Assembly (NCBI RefSeq): GCF_042654065.1
Contig: NZ_JBHSFP010000025.1
Location: forward strand, 1-64,000
Source: Sphaerisporangium dianthi
GTDB taxonomy: Bacteria; Actinomycetota; Actinomycetes; Streptosporangiales; Streptosporangiaceae
Reading direction: 5' to 3'
DNA length: 64,000 nucleotides
Numbering within the stretch: position 1 is the first letter of the stretch; every line of letters begins with the position of its first letter. Shown one piece after another: positions 16,310 through 27,995 of the stretch. A program made the translations under genes and the position numbers. The notes under the pieces were generated by a model that saw only the letters and a program-made list of their open reading frames with translations, had not been told where the DNA came from and searched no databases.

Positions 16310-17344
16310 ATGCGCTGGGACAACCTGCGCCTGACCGACGCCGGTCAGGGCGCCGCCGAGGCGCCGCTGTTCGCCCGCGGCGCGGTCGCCAGGAGCTTCG
16401 ACACCCCCGAGTTCCGCGGCATGACCTTCTACGAGATCCATGCCCGCTCGATCGTCAACCGGGTGCCCGCCTCCTCGCACGTCCCGTTCGAGTGGACGGT
16501 CAATCCCTACCGCGGCTGCTCGCACGCCTGTGTCTACTGCTTCGCGCGCAAGACCCACACCTACCTCGACCTCGATTCCGGGCACGACTTCGATTCCAAG
16601 ATCGTGGTGAAGGTCAACGCCCCCGAGTTGCTGCGCAAAGAGCTGGCGGCGCCGCGCTGGGGCGGTCATCCCATCGCCATGGGCACCAACGTCGACTGCT
16701 ACCAGCGGGCCGAGGGGCGCTACCGCTTGATGCCGGGCATCCTGGCCGCGCTGCGCGACGCCCGCAACCCGTTCTCCGTCCTCACCAAGGGCTCGCTGAT
16801 CCTGCGCGACCTCGACCTGCTGGCCGAGGCCGCCGAGGTGACCGAGGTGTCCACCGCCCTGTCGATCGGGTTCGTGGACGACGATCTGTGGCGCTCGGTC
16901 GAGCCGGGCACCCCGCGCCCCGCCGCGCGGCTGGAGGTCTGCGCCGCGCTCGCCGGGCGCGGCGTGCCGTGCGGGGTGCTGATGGCGCCGATCCTGCCCT
17001 ATCTCAGCGACTCTCCGCAGGCGCTGGCACGCGCCGTGGGGCAGATCGCCGAGGCCGGCGCCACCCACGTCGTGCCGATCGTGCTGCACCTGCGGCCGGG
17101 CGCCCGCGAGTGGTTCCTCGGCTGGCTGGGCCGCGAGCACCCCCGCCTGGTGCCGCGCTATCTCGAGCTGTACGGCCGCGGCGCCTACGCGCCCAAGGCC
17201 TACCAGGCCCGGGTCATGCGGCAGGTGCGCGAGCTGGCCCTGCGCGCGGGGGTCGGCCGCTCGTCCGCGAGGGCCGCCCGCGGCGTGCGGGCGCCGTCCC
17301 CGGCGGCGCCGCCTTCGGGGCCGCACCAGCTCACCCTGCTCTGA
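16310..17344 (+). CDS. Rv2578c-family radical SAM protein
   Basis: A 344-residue radical-SAM protein. The iron-sulfur motif CX3CX2C is in NPYRGCSHACVYCFARKTH. Other conserved parts are VKVNAPELLRKEL, IAMGTNVDCYQRAEGRYRLM and FSVLTKGSLILRDLDLL. The family is related to spore-photoproduct-lyase-like proteins and is widespread in actinobacteria as Rv2578c homologues; the reaction is unknown. ATG 16310 starts the conserved sequence (MRWDNLRL); the long upstream extension is not real. An SOS-like box just upstream suggests a role in DNA damage. No good ribosome site is seen, so the mRNA could be nearly leaderless. Confidence 0.9.
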   Translation: MRWDNLRLTDAGQGAAEAPLFARGAVARSFDTPEFRGMTFYEIHARSIVNRVPASSHVPFEWTVNPYRGCSHACVYCFARKTHTYLDLDSGHDFDSKIVVKVNAPELLRKELAAPRWGGHPIAMGTNVDCYQRAEGRYRLMPGILAALRDARNPFSVLTKGSLILRDLDLLAEAAEVTEVSTALSIGFVDDDLWRSVEPGTPRPAARLEVCAALAGRGVPCGVLMAPILPYLSDSPQALARAVGQIAEAGATHVVPIVLHLRPGAREWFLGWLGREHPRLVPRYLELYGRGAYAPKAYQARVMRQVRELALRAGVGRSSARAARGVRAPSPAAPPSGPHQLTLL

Positions 17345-17363
17345 CATCCCGCAGGCGACGTGT

Positions 17364-17448
17364 CCATTTAAATGGCTTTACAACCTATATAGATGCTTGT
17401 CTCCATCCTTGGGTATTTACCGCGCTGGATGCGTCGAATATGACGCAT
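17364..17448. promoter_or_regulatory. AT-rich promoter with two inverted repeats
   Basis: The 140 bp before the small basic-protein gene are unusually AT-rich. CCATTTAAATGG (17364-17375) is a perfect palindrome. ATGCGTC-GAATAT-GACGCAT (17429-17448) has perfect 7-bp arms. Both are plausible operators; no regulator is assigned. Confidence 0.5.
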
Positions 17449-17485
17449 TGTCGCAACAAGAACCCGTGATACGCGAGGGGGGACC

Positions 17486-17626
17486 ATGGCCGGAGCAGCG
17501 CGGAAGAAGTCCAACAAGGCCACAGGAAAGGCCAAGAAGGCCGCGATCAAAGCCACGCGCGAGACCAAGCAGAACAAACGCGAAGAAGACGATCGGCGCG
17601 CGGCCGGGCCCGACGAGAGCCGGTGA
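17486..17626 (+). CDS. small lysine-rich basic protein
   Basis: A 46-residue protein (MAGAARKKSNKATGKAKKAA, then a charged helix TRETKQNKREEDDRR). ATG 17486 has a strong ribosome site, GAGGGGGG, seven bases upstream. It has no signal peptide or membrane segment. The basic N-terminus could bind nucleic acid, but nothing more is known. It has its own AT-rich promoter with inverted repeats. The 238 bp between it and the tricorn gene hold no other supported gene. Confidence 0.6.
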   Translation: MAGAARKKSNKATGKAKKAAIKATRETKQNKREEDDRRAAGPDESR

Positions 17627-17864
17627 CCACCGCGATGTTCCCACCGGGTGAGCGGGCACGGCGCGCAGGCAGGACGCCCGGGTGACGGCGTGATCAGGCA
17701 CCCGCCGCCCGCCGCGGAACCGGAAGGCGCGCCCGCCGTCCACGCCCGGACCACGCGCGGAGCCGCGCGGCCCCGGGGACCGGCTGCGGACAGCGGCGCC
17801 GGCGGTCTCGACGCGGCAGGCCCGGGTGCCTGATCATGGGAGGCCCACCCGAACGCGAGGATCG

Positions 17865-21545
<3,681 letters not shown>

Positions 21546-21566
21546 ACCCCCGGCAGAGGGCAGGCC

Positions 21567-21598
21567 GCTCATCGCCGGGCGCGCGCCCGGCGATGAGC
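21567..21598. terminator. perfect 32-bp palindrome terminator
   Basis: GCTCATCGCCGGGCGC is followed at once by its reverse complement GCGCCCGGCGATGAGC. It lies 22 bp after the tricorn stop and would form a 14-pair stem with a 4-nt loop. Confidence 0.85.
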
Positions 21599-22389
21599 AT
21601 CGCCGGCCAGGACCGGGCCGCGGGGGCACGCCGTCTCGATGAAAATTTCAGCACCAGGCGAATCACGAGCAGGGCGATCCGCACGGTCAGAGCTGGTGAG
21701 GTCGGTGCGGCCGGAGGAGGGGCGGATCCGACCGGCCCTGAAGCCTTGACGGGGCTTCGTGACGTGCTGTGTGATGCGGCCCACACCCCATGGAGTCACC
21801 CAGATGGAGGGGTTCCGGCTTGCATCCCGTTGTTAACGCTAACAATCTGCCTCTCGGCAGCCTGTGCCGGACACCTCCGGTTCCTGGGGAGGACTACGGC
21901 TTCGACCACCCCTGGAAGCTCTTCGCGCATGGGCGAGACGCGGGCGGCCGCCGTCGCCGGGCGGGGGCGCCCAGCAGCGGCGGCCGATCCGCGCCGGGGC
22001 CGGCGGGCCCGGCGACGCCTCGCCGCGCCCGGTGCCCACAGGTCGCCCACCGGCGGCCTTCCCGGGGGACCGCGGCGGCACGCGCGGCGACGGCGTCTTC
22101 CCGAAAGCCTCCCTGACCAGGACATCGGCTCCGGAGCTCCGGTCCGCTCCGACGGCGACCGAACCTGGGCGAGCACCCCTCCGCGAGCCGCGGCACGCGC
22201 GCCGGAGCGTGACTCCCGGCGCCGGCGGCGGCTGCGGTCCGCCCACCCCGGCGGCGGGCCCGCTCGCCCGGATCGGCTCCCCTGCCGGCCCGATCCTCCG
22301 GCAGGCGTCATCCGGTCCCGGCCGGGGCGGACGGACGCCGGCCGCCCCCTGCGTGCCGCGGCGGCGCCGCGGCACGGCCGCCCACATTG
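21599..22389. other. 800-bp stretch without a supported gene
   Basis: All frames are rather open because of GC content, but the translations are Arg/Pro/Gly-rich without recognisable domains or ribosome sites. The stretch carries one LacI-type half operator near its left third and ends in a perfect one. A decayed gene cannot be excluded. Confidence 0.5.
21831..21844. promoter_or_regulatory. LacI-type operator, upstream copy
   Basis: TGTTAACGCTAACA differs by one base from the perfect palindrome at 22390-22403. It lies about 560 bp upstream of that copy, a distance that would allow DNA looping. Confidence 0.55.
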
Positions 22390-22403
22390 TGTTAGCGCTA
22401 ACA
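22390..22403. promoter_or_regulatory. LacI-type operator before arabinofuranosidase gene
   Basis: TGTTAGCGCTAACA is a perfect 14-bp palindrome with the central CG typical of LacI-family sugar repressors. It ends 23 bp before the ATG of the arabinofuranosidase gene and should block transcription without inducer. No lacI-type gene is present in the window. Confidence 0.75.
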
Positions 22404-22426
22404 TTTAGCAAGAGAGGTCCACTTCA

Positions 22427-23875
22427 ATGCCCCTCGGAAACCTGAGAAGAGCGCTCGCGGCGAGCGTCGGCGCGTTGCTCGCCGCCGCCGGCGTGGTGGG
22501 CTCCGGCACCGCCCAGGCCGCGACGCCGCAGCCGTGTGACATCTACGCCTCGGGTGGCACGCCGTGCGTGGCGGCGCACAGCACGACCCGCGCTCTGTAC
22601 GACGGCTACAACGGCTCGCTGTACCAGGTGCGCCGCGCGTCGGACAACAGCACCCGGGACATCGGCGTGCTGAGCGCCGGTGGAGTGGCCAACGCCGCCA
22701 CGCAGGACTCGTTCTGCTCCGGCACGAGCTGCGTCATCACCATCATCTACGACCAGTCCGGCCGGGGTAACCACCTCACCCAGGCGCCCGGCGGCGGGGC
22801 GGCCGGCGGCCCGGACAACCTCGCCAACGCGACCGCGGCGCCGATCACGGTCGGCGGGCAGAAGGCCTACGGCGTGTACGTGGCTCCGGGCACCGGCTAC
22901 CGCAACAACCGGACCTCGGGCATCGCGACCGGAGACCAGCCGGAGGGAATGTACGCGATCTTCGACGGCACGCACTACAACGGCGCCTGCTGCTTCGACT
23001 ACGGCAACGCCGAGACCAACAACCTCGACAACGGCAACGGCCACATGGAGGCCATCTACTTCGGCAACAACAGCTGGTGGGGCTCCGGGGCGGGCAGCGG
23101 CCCCTGGATCATGGCCGACCTGGAGAACGGCCTGTTCTCCGGGGTGAACCAGAAGAACAACGCCGGCGACCCGAGCATCAGCCACCGGTTCCTGACCGCC
23201 ATCATCAAGGGCGAGCCGAACCACTGGGCCATCCGGGGCGGCAACGCCCAGTCGGGCGGCCTTTCGACCTTCTACAACGGGGTGCGGCCCAACGTGTCCG
23301 GCTACAACCCGATGAAGAAGGAAGGGGCCATCATCCTGGGCATCGGCGGCGACAACAGCAACGGCGCTCGCGGCACCTTCTACGAAGGCGTGATGACCTC
23401 CGGATACCCGTCCGACGCCACCGAGAACGCCGTCCAGGCCAACATCACCGCCGCCGCGTACGCGGTGACGAGCGGCGGAGGCGGGCAGAACGTCCAGATC
23501 GTGGGCGGCCAGTCCAGCCGATGCGTCGACGTGCCGAACAGCAGCACCACCAACGGCACCCAGGTGCAGTTGTGGGACTGCGGCGGCGGCACCAACCAGC
23601 GGTTCACCTCCACCTCGGGCAAGCAGCTGCAGGTGTACGGCAACAAGTGCCTGGACGCCAACGGGCGGGGCACCGCCAACGGCACCACAGTGATCATCTG
23701 GGACTGCAACGGGCAGACGAACCAGCAGTGGAACGTCAACTCCAACGGCACCATCACCGGCGTGCAGTCCGGGCTGTGCCTGGACGCCAACGCGGCCGGC
23801 ACGGCCAACGGGACCAAGCTCATCTTGTGGGCCTGCAACGGCGGCGCCAACCAGCAATGGAGCCTGCGCGGCTGA
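22427..23875 (+). CDS. secreted alpha-L-arabinofuranosidase B (GH54-like) with ricin-type CBM13
   Basis: A 482-residue exported glycosidase acting on arabinose side chains of plant polysaccharides. Signal peptide about 1-31 (cleavage after AQA). The arabinofuranosidase-B catalytic domain (about 33-350) includes CDIYASGGTPCVAAHSTTRALY, SLYQVRRASDNS, IYDQSGRGNHL, GACCFDYGNAE and FYEGVMTSGYP. A ricin B-type lectin domain (about 355-482) has the repeated SRCVDVP / NKCLDANGRG / LCLDANAAG with QxW motifs (NQRF, NQQW, NQQW). ATG 22427 follows AGAGAGG. LacI-type operators upstream suggest sugar induction; a hairpin terminator follows. Confidence 0.93.
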   Translation: MPLGNLRRALAASVGALLAAAGVVGSGTAQAATPQPCDIYASGGTPCVAAHSTTRALYDGYNGSLYQVRRASDNSTRDIGVLSAGGVANAATQDSFCSGTSCVITIIYDQSGRGNHLTQAPGGGAAGGPDNLANATAAPITVGGQKAYGVYVAPGTGYRNNRTSGIATGDQPEGMYAIFDGTHYNGACCFDYGNAETNNLDNGNGHMEAIYFGNNSWWGSGAGSGPWIMADLENGLFSGVNQKNNAGDPSISHRFLTAIIKGEPNHWAIRGGNAQSGGLSTFYNGVRPNVSGYNPMKKEGAIILGIGGDNSNGARGTFYEGVMTSGYPSDATENAVQANITAAAYAVTSGGGGQNVQIVGGQSSRCVDVPNSSTTNGTQVQLWDCGGGTNQRFTSTSGKQLQVYGNKCLDANGRGTANGTTVIIWDCNGQTNQQWNVNSNGTITGVQSGLCLDANAAGTANGTKLILWACNGGANQQWSLRG

Positions 23876-23908
23876 CCCGCCGGCGATGAAGCCGCGCCTC
23901 TCGTGAAA

Positions 23909-23941
23909 CCGGCCGGACGCCATCCCCTGGCGCCCGGCCGG
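23909..23941 (+). terminator. hairpin after arabinofuranosidase gene
   Basis: CCGGCCGG-A-CGCCA (23909-23922) pairs with TGGCG-C-CCGGCCGG (23928-23941), with one mismatch and a 5-nt loop. Confidence 0.8.
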
Positions 23942-24016
23942 GGAGCGAGCGCGCCCCCCTCACATTTTCGTGGCACGGCCCAGGTGAGGGTCCCGGGCAC
24001 CATCCGGAGGCGGCGC

Positions 24017-24508
24017 CTACGGCGGCGCGGACCTGTCCGCCGACAGGCAGGGACGGCACATCGGCACCTCGATCAGGCCGGTGGTCAAAGACTCGTGGGG
24101 ATGGGTGCCGACGGCCTCGCCCTCGCAGATGTCCCCCCGCTCGCCGTGCCGGGTGCCGCACAGGCACAGACAGGGACGAAGGCCGCGCTCGCCGCCGCGG
24201 CGCCCGCAGGTCTCGGCCACGGCCTCGTCCTCCAGGCTCTGGGCGTAGGCGACCATCCGCCGCACCGCCGGCGATCGCGCCCAGACCGCGAAGCCCGTGG
24301 TCAGCATCACGGCCACCGGGCGGGGGGCACGTACAGCCGGAGCCGCCGTGCCGGGCGGTCCCGGCGCGGGCCGCGGGCCCGCGGCGTCGGGGCCGGCCGG
24401 ATCTTCGGCCTCGGGCGGGCCCGCGGTCCAGACCATGGCGTCGGGGCCGGCCTCCCAGCCGGCGAGCACATCGTCGATGGCCGCGAGGGTCTGGTCGGGA
24501 TTGCTCAC
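24017..24508 (-). CDS. hypothetical protein, cysteine-rich C-terminus
   Basis: A 163-residue protein I do not recognise with certainty. The GTG at 24508 follows GGAAGGAC. The N-terminus (SNPDQTLAAIDDVLAGWEAGPDAMVWT) resembles short actinobacterial proteins with an IDD...PDAM.W pattern. A Pro/Ala-rich linker follows, then a helical part (AVRRMVAYAQSLEDEAVAETCG). The tail holds seven cysteines (CLCLCGTRHGERGDICEGE; MCRPCLS) that could bind metal. It has no membrane segment. It is transcribed away from the ABC exporter genes. Confidence 0.5.
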   Translation of the reverse strand: MSNPDQTLAAIDDVLAGWEAGPDAMVWTAGPPEAEDPAGPDAAGPRPAPGPPGTAAPAVRAPRPVAVMLTTGFAVWARSPAVRRMVAYAQSLEDEAVAETCGRRGGERGLRPCLCLCGTRHGERGDICEGEAVGTHPHESLTTGLIEVPMCRPCLSADRSAPP

Positions 24509-24764
24509 GGGACTCGTCCTTCCGCGGGCGCGCACCGCCGGCCTGACGCCCGGCCGGCCGCCGGTGTCCCTTCGATGATGCCCGCCTGGCCTCCCCGGTG
24601 TCCACGCACGCAAGCCCTCCGCGCGCGGGCCGGACGAGAGGGTGGAACGGACCGGCGGACGCTTGCGGGGTGCCGTGCCCGGTCACGCGGCCGGATCTCG
24701 ACCGGCGGCCGTGTCCTCGGCGGCGGCCGATCACCGCGACTTCACATCGTAGATCAAGATCTTT

Positions 24765-24778
24765 GGGACTTTTGTCCC
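24765..24778. promoter_or_regulatory. inverted repeat upstream of ABC exporter operon
   Basis: GGGAC-TTTT-GTCCC lies 61 bp before the ABC ATPase start, beside a GATCAAGATC repeat in an AT-richer stretch. It is a plausible operator for the DesR-like response regulator encoded in the same gene cluster; binding is inferred. Confidence 0.45.
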
Positions 24779-24838
24779 GGCGGACGGCGGATCGGTGTTC
24801 CTACCGGCGGACGGGAGGTGATCCTTACCGTCGTGGGC

Positions 24839-25843
24839 ATGAGCGTGAACGCCGTGTCACTCGCAGAGGTGACCAAGAGCTTCGGGACGGTCCGGGCCGT
24901 GGACGGGCTGACTCTCGACATCCCGAAGGGCCAGACGCTGGCACTTCTCGGCCCCAACGGCGCGGGCAAGTCGACCACGATCGGCATGCTGCTCGGCCTG
25001 ACCGTCCCGGACGCGGGGCAGGTGCGCGTCTTCGGCGGCACACCACGGGCCGCCGTGCGGGCCGGCCGCATGAGCGCGATGCCGCAGGAGGGCGGCCTGA
25101 TCCCCAGGGTGACGGTGCGCGAGGTGATCGGCTTCGTCGCCGGCGCCTACGCCGCTCCCCTCGCCGTGGACGACGTGCTGGCCACCGCCCGTCTCACCGA
25201 CCTGGCCGGCCGCCGGGTGGACCGGTTGTCCGGCGGCCAGGCCCAGCGGGTGCGGTTCGCCCTGGCCCTCGCCGGCGACCCGGACCTGATCGTCCTGGAC
25301 GAGCCCACGGCGGCGCTGGACGTGGAGGCCCGCCGCGAGTTCTGGGACGGCATGCGCCGCTACGCCGCGCGCGGCAAGACGATCCTGTTCTCCACGCACT
25401 ACCTGGAGGAGGCCGACGAGCACGCCGACCGCATCGTGGTGATCGACCGGGGCCGCGTGGTCGCCGACGGCACCAGCAGGGAGATCAAGCGCGTGGCGGC
25501 GCTGACCACGGTGAGCCTGACGGTCGACGGCGACACCTCCTGGCTCGGCGGCCTGCCCGGCGTCACCATGGTCGAGATCCGCGGGCGCCGTGCCCATCTG
25601 CGCAGCGCCGACTCCGACGCCACCGTCATGGCGCTCGCCGAAGCGCGGGCCCTTCGCGATCTGGAGGTGTCCCCGGCCGATCTGGAGGACGCCTTCGTCG
25701 CCCTGACCGGCCGGCGCCCCGCCACCTCCGCGGCCGTCTCCGCCACGGCCACCGACCTCGATCCTCCCGCCTCCGCGCCGGCCGCCGCCTCGGCCCGTCC
25801 CGGCTCCCCCGTCCGCCCCGCCCCGGAAGGAAACGACGTCTGA
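24839..25843 (+). CDS. ABC exporter ATP-binding protein
   Basis: A 334-residue ATPase of the ABC-2 exporter (DrrA/CcmA-like) type. Walker A is GPNGAGKSTT, the Q-loop SAMPQEGGLIP, the signature LSGGQAQRVRFALAL, Walker B LIVLDEPTAALD, and the switch His is in FSTHYLEEADEHA. After about 285 the chain is a low-complexity Pro/Ala tail. I take ATG 24839; an in-frame GTG at 24833 is also possible. A nearly perfect anti-16S sequence (GGGAGGTGATCC, 24813-24824) lies upstream but is 8-14 bases further away than usual. The stop overlaps the permease start (TGATG). Confidence 0.9.
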   Translation: MSVNAVSLAEVTKSFGTVRAVDGLTLDIPKGQTLALLGPNGAGKSTTIGMLLGLTVPDAGQVRVFGGTPRAAVRAGRMSAMPQEGGLIPRVTVREVIGFVAGAYAAPLAVDDVLATARLTDLAGRRVDRLSGGQAQRVRFALALAGDPDLIVLDEPTAALDVEARREFWDGMRRYAARGKTILFSTHYLEEADEHADRIVVIDRGRVVADGTSREIKRVAALTTVSLTVDGDTSWLGGLPGVTMVEIRGRRAHLRSADSDATVMALAEARALRDLEVSPADLEDAFVALTGRRPATSAAVSATATDLDPPASAPAAASARPGSPVRPAPEGNDV

Positions 25844-26568
25844 TGCTCGGCTACGTCCGCCTGGAACTCCTGCGCGTCCTGCGGGACGTGACCTTCCTCG
25901 TCTTCGGCATCGCGATGCCCGTCGTGATGTACCTGATCTTCACCACCCTCGGCCTGGCCCCCGGCGACGAGAAGCAGGCCGCGCTGTTCATCATGGTGAG
26001 CATGGCCGCCTATGGCGGCATCGGCGCGGCCTTCAACAACGGCACCGGGCTCGGCGAGGACAAGGCCCTCGGCTGGCTGCGCCAGCTGCGGCTCACGCCT
26101 CTGGCCCCGGCGACCGTCGTGGCCGGCAAGACGATCACGGGGATGGTCGTCGTGGTGCCCGCGATCGCCGCCATCCTGGTCGCGGGCACACTGGTCAACC
26201 ACGTCTCCCTCAGGCCTGGCCAGTGGGTGTCGATCATCGCCCTGCTGTGGGCGGGCACGATCCCGTTCACCCTGTTCGGCCTCGGCAACGGCTATCGGCT
26301 CAGCGCCCAGTCGGCGGGCATCGCCAACTTCGGCGCGAGCATGACCCTGGCCGTCGCCGGCGGCCTGTGGATCCCGGCCGACCGGTTCCCCGGCTGGCTG
26401 AAGGCCGTCTCGGAGTGGACGCCCACCCACAGCTACGCCGACCTGTCCTGGCATGTCGCCTTCGGCCAGGCCCCCGCCCTCCGCTCGGTGCTCGTCCTGC
26501 TCGGCTGGCTGGCGGTCTTCGGCGCCTACGCGCTGCTCGGCTACCGCCGCGCCGGCCGCACGGCATGA
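25843..26568 (+). CDS. ABC-2 type transporter permease
   Basis: A 241-residue membrane protein with six predicted segments (for example FLVFGIAMPVVMYLIFTTLG, MVVVVPAIAAILVAGTLV, WVSIIALLWAGTIPFTLFGLG, ASMTLAVAGGLWIP, VLVLLGWLAVFGAYALLGY). It forms the membrane channel for the preceding ATPase. ATG 25843 shares a base with the ATPase stop, and AAGGAAAC lies upstream. With the DesK/DesR-like pair that follows, it resembles lipid-stress or antimicrobial-response exporters; the cargo is unknown. Confidence 0.9.
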   Translation: MLGYVRLELLRVLRDVTFLVFGIAMPVVMYLIFTTLGLAPGDEKQAALFIMVSMAAYGGIGAAFNNGTGLGEDKALGWLRQLRLTPLAPATVVAGKTITGMVVVVPAIAAILVAGTLVNHVSLRPGQWVSIIALLWAGTIPFTLFGLGNGYRLSAQSAGIANFGASMTLAVAGGLWIPADRFPGWLKAVSEWTPTHSYADLSWHVAFGQAPALRSVLVLLGWLAVFGAYALLGYRRAGRTA

Positions 26569-26698
26569 ACGCCGGCCACCGCGCGGGCCGATGTACGGAC
26601 GCGGCGCACCCGGCGCACCCGGCCCGCCGCGGACGGCCGCACACGGGCGGCGGGGGGCGCGGGCCGGGGCGGGTCCGCGCGACGGTTAGGTTGTGCCG

Positions 26699-27850
26699 GT
26701 GAGCGAGCAGCGTCCCCTCGGCCCGGGCTCCATGGACCGCGATTTCGCGGCGGAGGGCCCGGACGCGCGGGGGTTCTCCTTCTGGCTGGTCCTGCTGATC
26801 GGCCCCCTGTGGGAGGTGGTCCGCGGCGAGGCCGGGCCGCTGTGGGTCACGATTCCGGGGCTGGCGGCCGCGACCGTGCTCTACCTGTGGACGATCAGGC
26901 TCGGCTTCACCGACCCCCGCCGCGCCGAGCGCGTGCCGCTGCCCCTCCTCGGGACGCTGACGCTGGCGCTCACTCTGGCCCTGCACGGCTCCTGGCACGT
27001 GCTGTTCGTGCTGTTCGCCATCGCCTGCGGGGTCGCCGTCAAGGGCCTCGGCAGGGTGACCATCGTGCTCGTGGTGACCATCGCCGCGGTCTGCGCGGTC
27101 TCGGCGGCCTCCGGCGGGGCCTCCTCCGTCCGCGACGGCGACTGGGGCGGGCTGCTGACGCTGGCCTGGGGCACCTTCACGGCCGGGCTGGTCCCGGCGA
27201 TCATGCTGAAGTTGTTCGAGGTGATCGGGCAGCTCAGGGCGACCCGCGAGGAGCTGGCCAGGACGGCCGTGGCCGAGGAGCGCCTGCGGTTCTCGCGCGA
27301 CCTGCATGACCTGCTCGGGCACACCCTTTCTGTGATGGTCGTCAAGGCCGAGGCCGTGCGCCGGGTGCTGCCGGGGAACGTGGACGCCGCCGCCGAGCAG
27401 GCCGGGGACATCGAGCGCATCGGGCGCGAGGCGCTCAAGGAGGTGCGCGCCGCCGTGAGCGGGTACCGGGGGCGGGGCCTGGCCGCGGAGGTGGAGTCGG
27501 CGCGCACCGTCCTCGGCGACGCGGGGGTGCGCCTCACCACCCGCATGCCGGTGGCCGAGCTGCCGCCCGAGACCGACGCGCTGCTCGGGTGGGCGGTGCG
27601 CGAGGGCGTGACGAACCTGATCCGCCACAGCGGGGCGCACGCCTGCGAGATCGCTTTGGGCGTCGGCGACAATGGCACGGTGCTGGAGATCCTCGACGAC
27701 GGCCGGGGCGGGGCCCGCCGGGCCGGCGCCGGCCATGGGCTGAGCGGCCTGCGCGAGCGGGTGACGGCGGCCGGAGGGCTCCTCGACGCGGACGACCTCC
27801 CCTCCGGCGGCTTCCGCCTCAGGGTCACGCTGCCCCAGGAGTCCCCGTGA
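26699..27850 (+). CDS. sensor histidine kinase (DesK/NarL-partner type)
   Basis: A 383-residue HisKA_3 kinase. Four to five membrane segments fill residues about 28-175. The phosphoacceptor His203 is in RFSRDLHDLLGHTLSVM. The short ATPase domain has the N-box REGVTNLIRHSGA and the G-box LDDGRGG...GHGLSGLRERV. GTG 26699 is preferred over GTG 26693 because of GTTAGG spacing; both are weak. It should phosphorylate the response regulator encoded 145 bp downstream. Located just after the ABC exporter, which it probably controls. Confidence 0.9.
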   Translation: MSEQRPLGPGSMDRDFAAEGPDARGFSFWLVLLIGPLWEVVRGEAGPLWVTIPGLAAATVLYLWTIRLGFTDPRRAERVPLPLLGTLTLALTLALHGSWHVLFVLFAIACGVAVKGLGRVTIVLVVTIAAVCAVSAASGGASSVRDGDWGGLLTLAWGTFTAGLVPAIMLKLFEVIGQLRATREELARTAVAEERLRFSRDLHDLLGHTLSVMVVKAEAVRRVLPGNVDAAAEQAGDIERIGREALKEVRAAVSGYRGRGLAAEVESARTVLGDAGVRLTTRMPVAELPPETDALLGWAVREGVTNLIRHSGAHACEIALGVGDNGTVLEILDDGRGGARRAGAGHGLSGLRERVTAAGGLLDADDLPSGGFRLRVTLPQESP

Positions 27851-27995
27851 ACGGCCCTCGCCCGCGGGTTCCGGCGAGCCCCTCCCCCGGCGGCCCGCCG
27901 TCTTGCCCGTGCGGCCCGGCACCTTCCCCGTCCGGCCGGTCCCCGCGAGGTTCGCTGGGCCCGCGCCCGGTGGTCCGCGCCGGTCGGAGCGCCCG

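Noticed and set aside
21839..22411. 190-residue frames on both strands before the arabinofuranosidase gene
   Set aside because: Arg/Pro/Gly-rich translations, no domain and no ribosome site; treated as non-coding.
24017..24613. Upstream start of the cysteine-rich protein at 24613
   Set aside because: The first 35 residues are Arg/Gly/Pro-rich and lack a ribosome site, while GTG 24508 has one.
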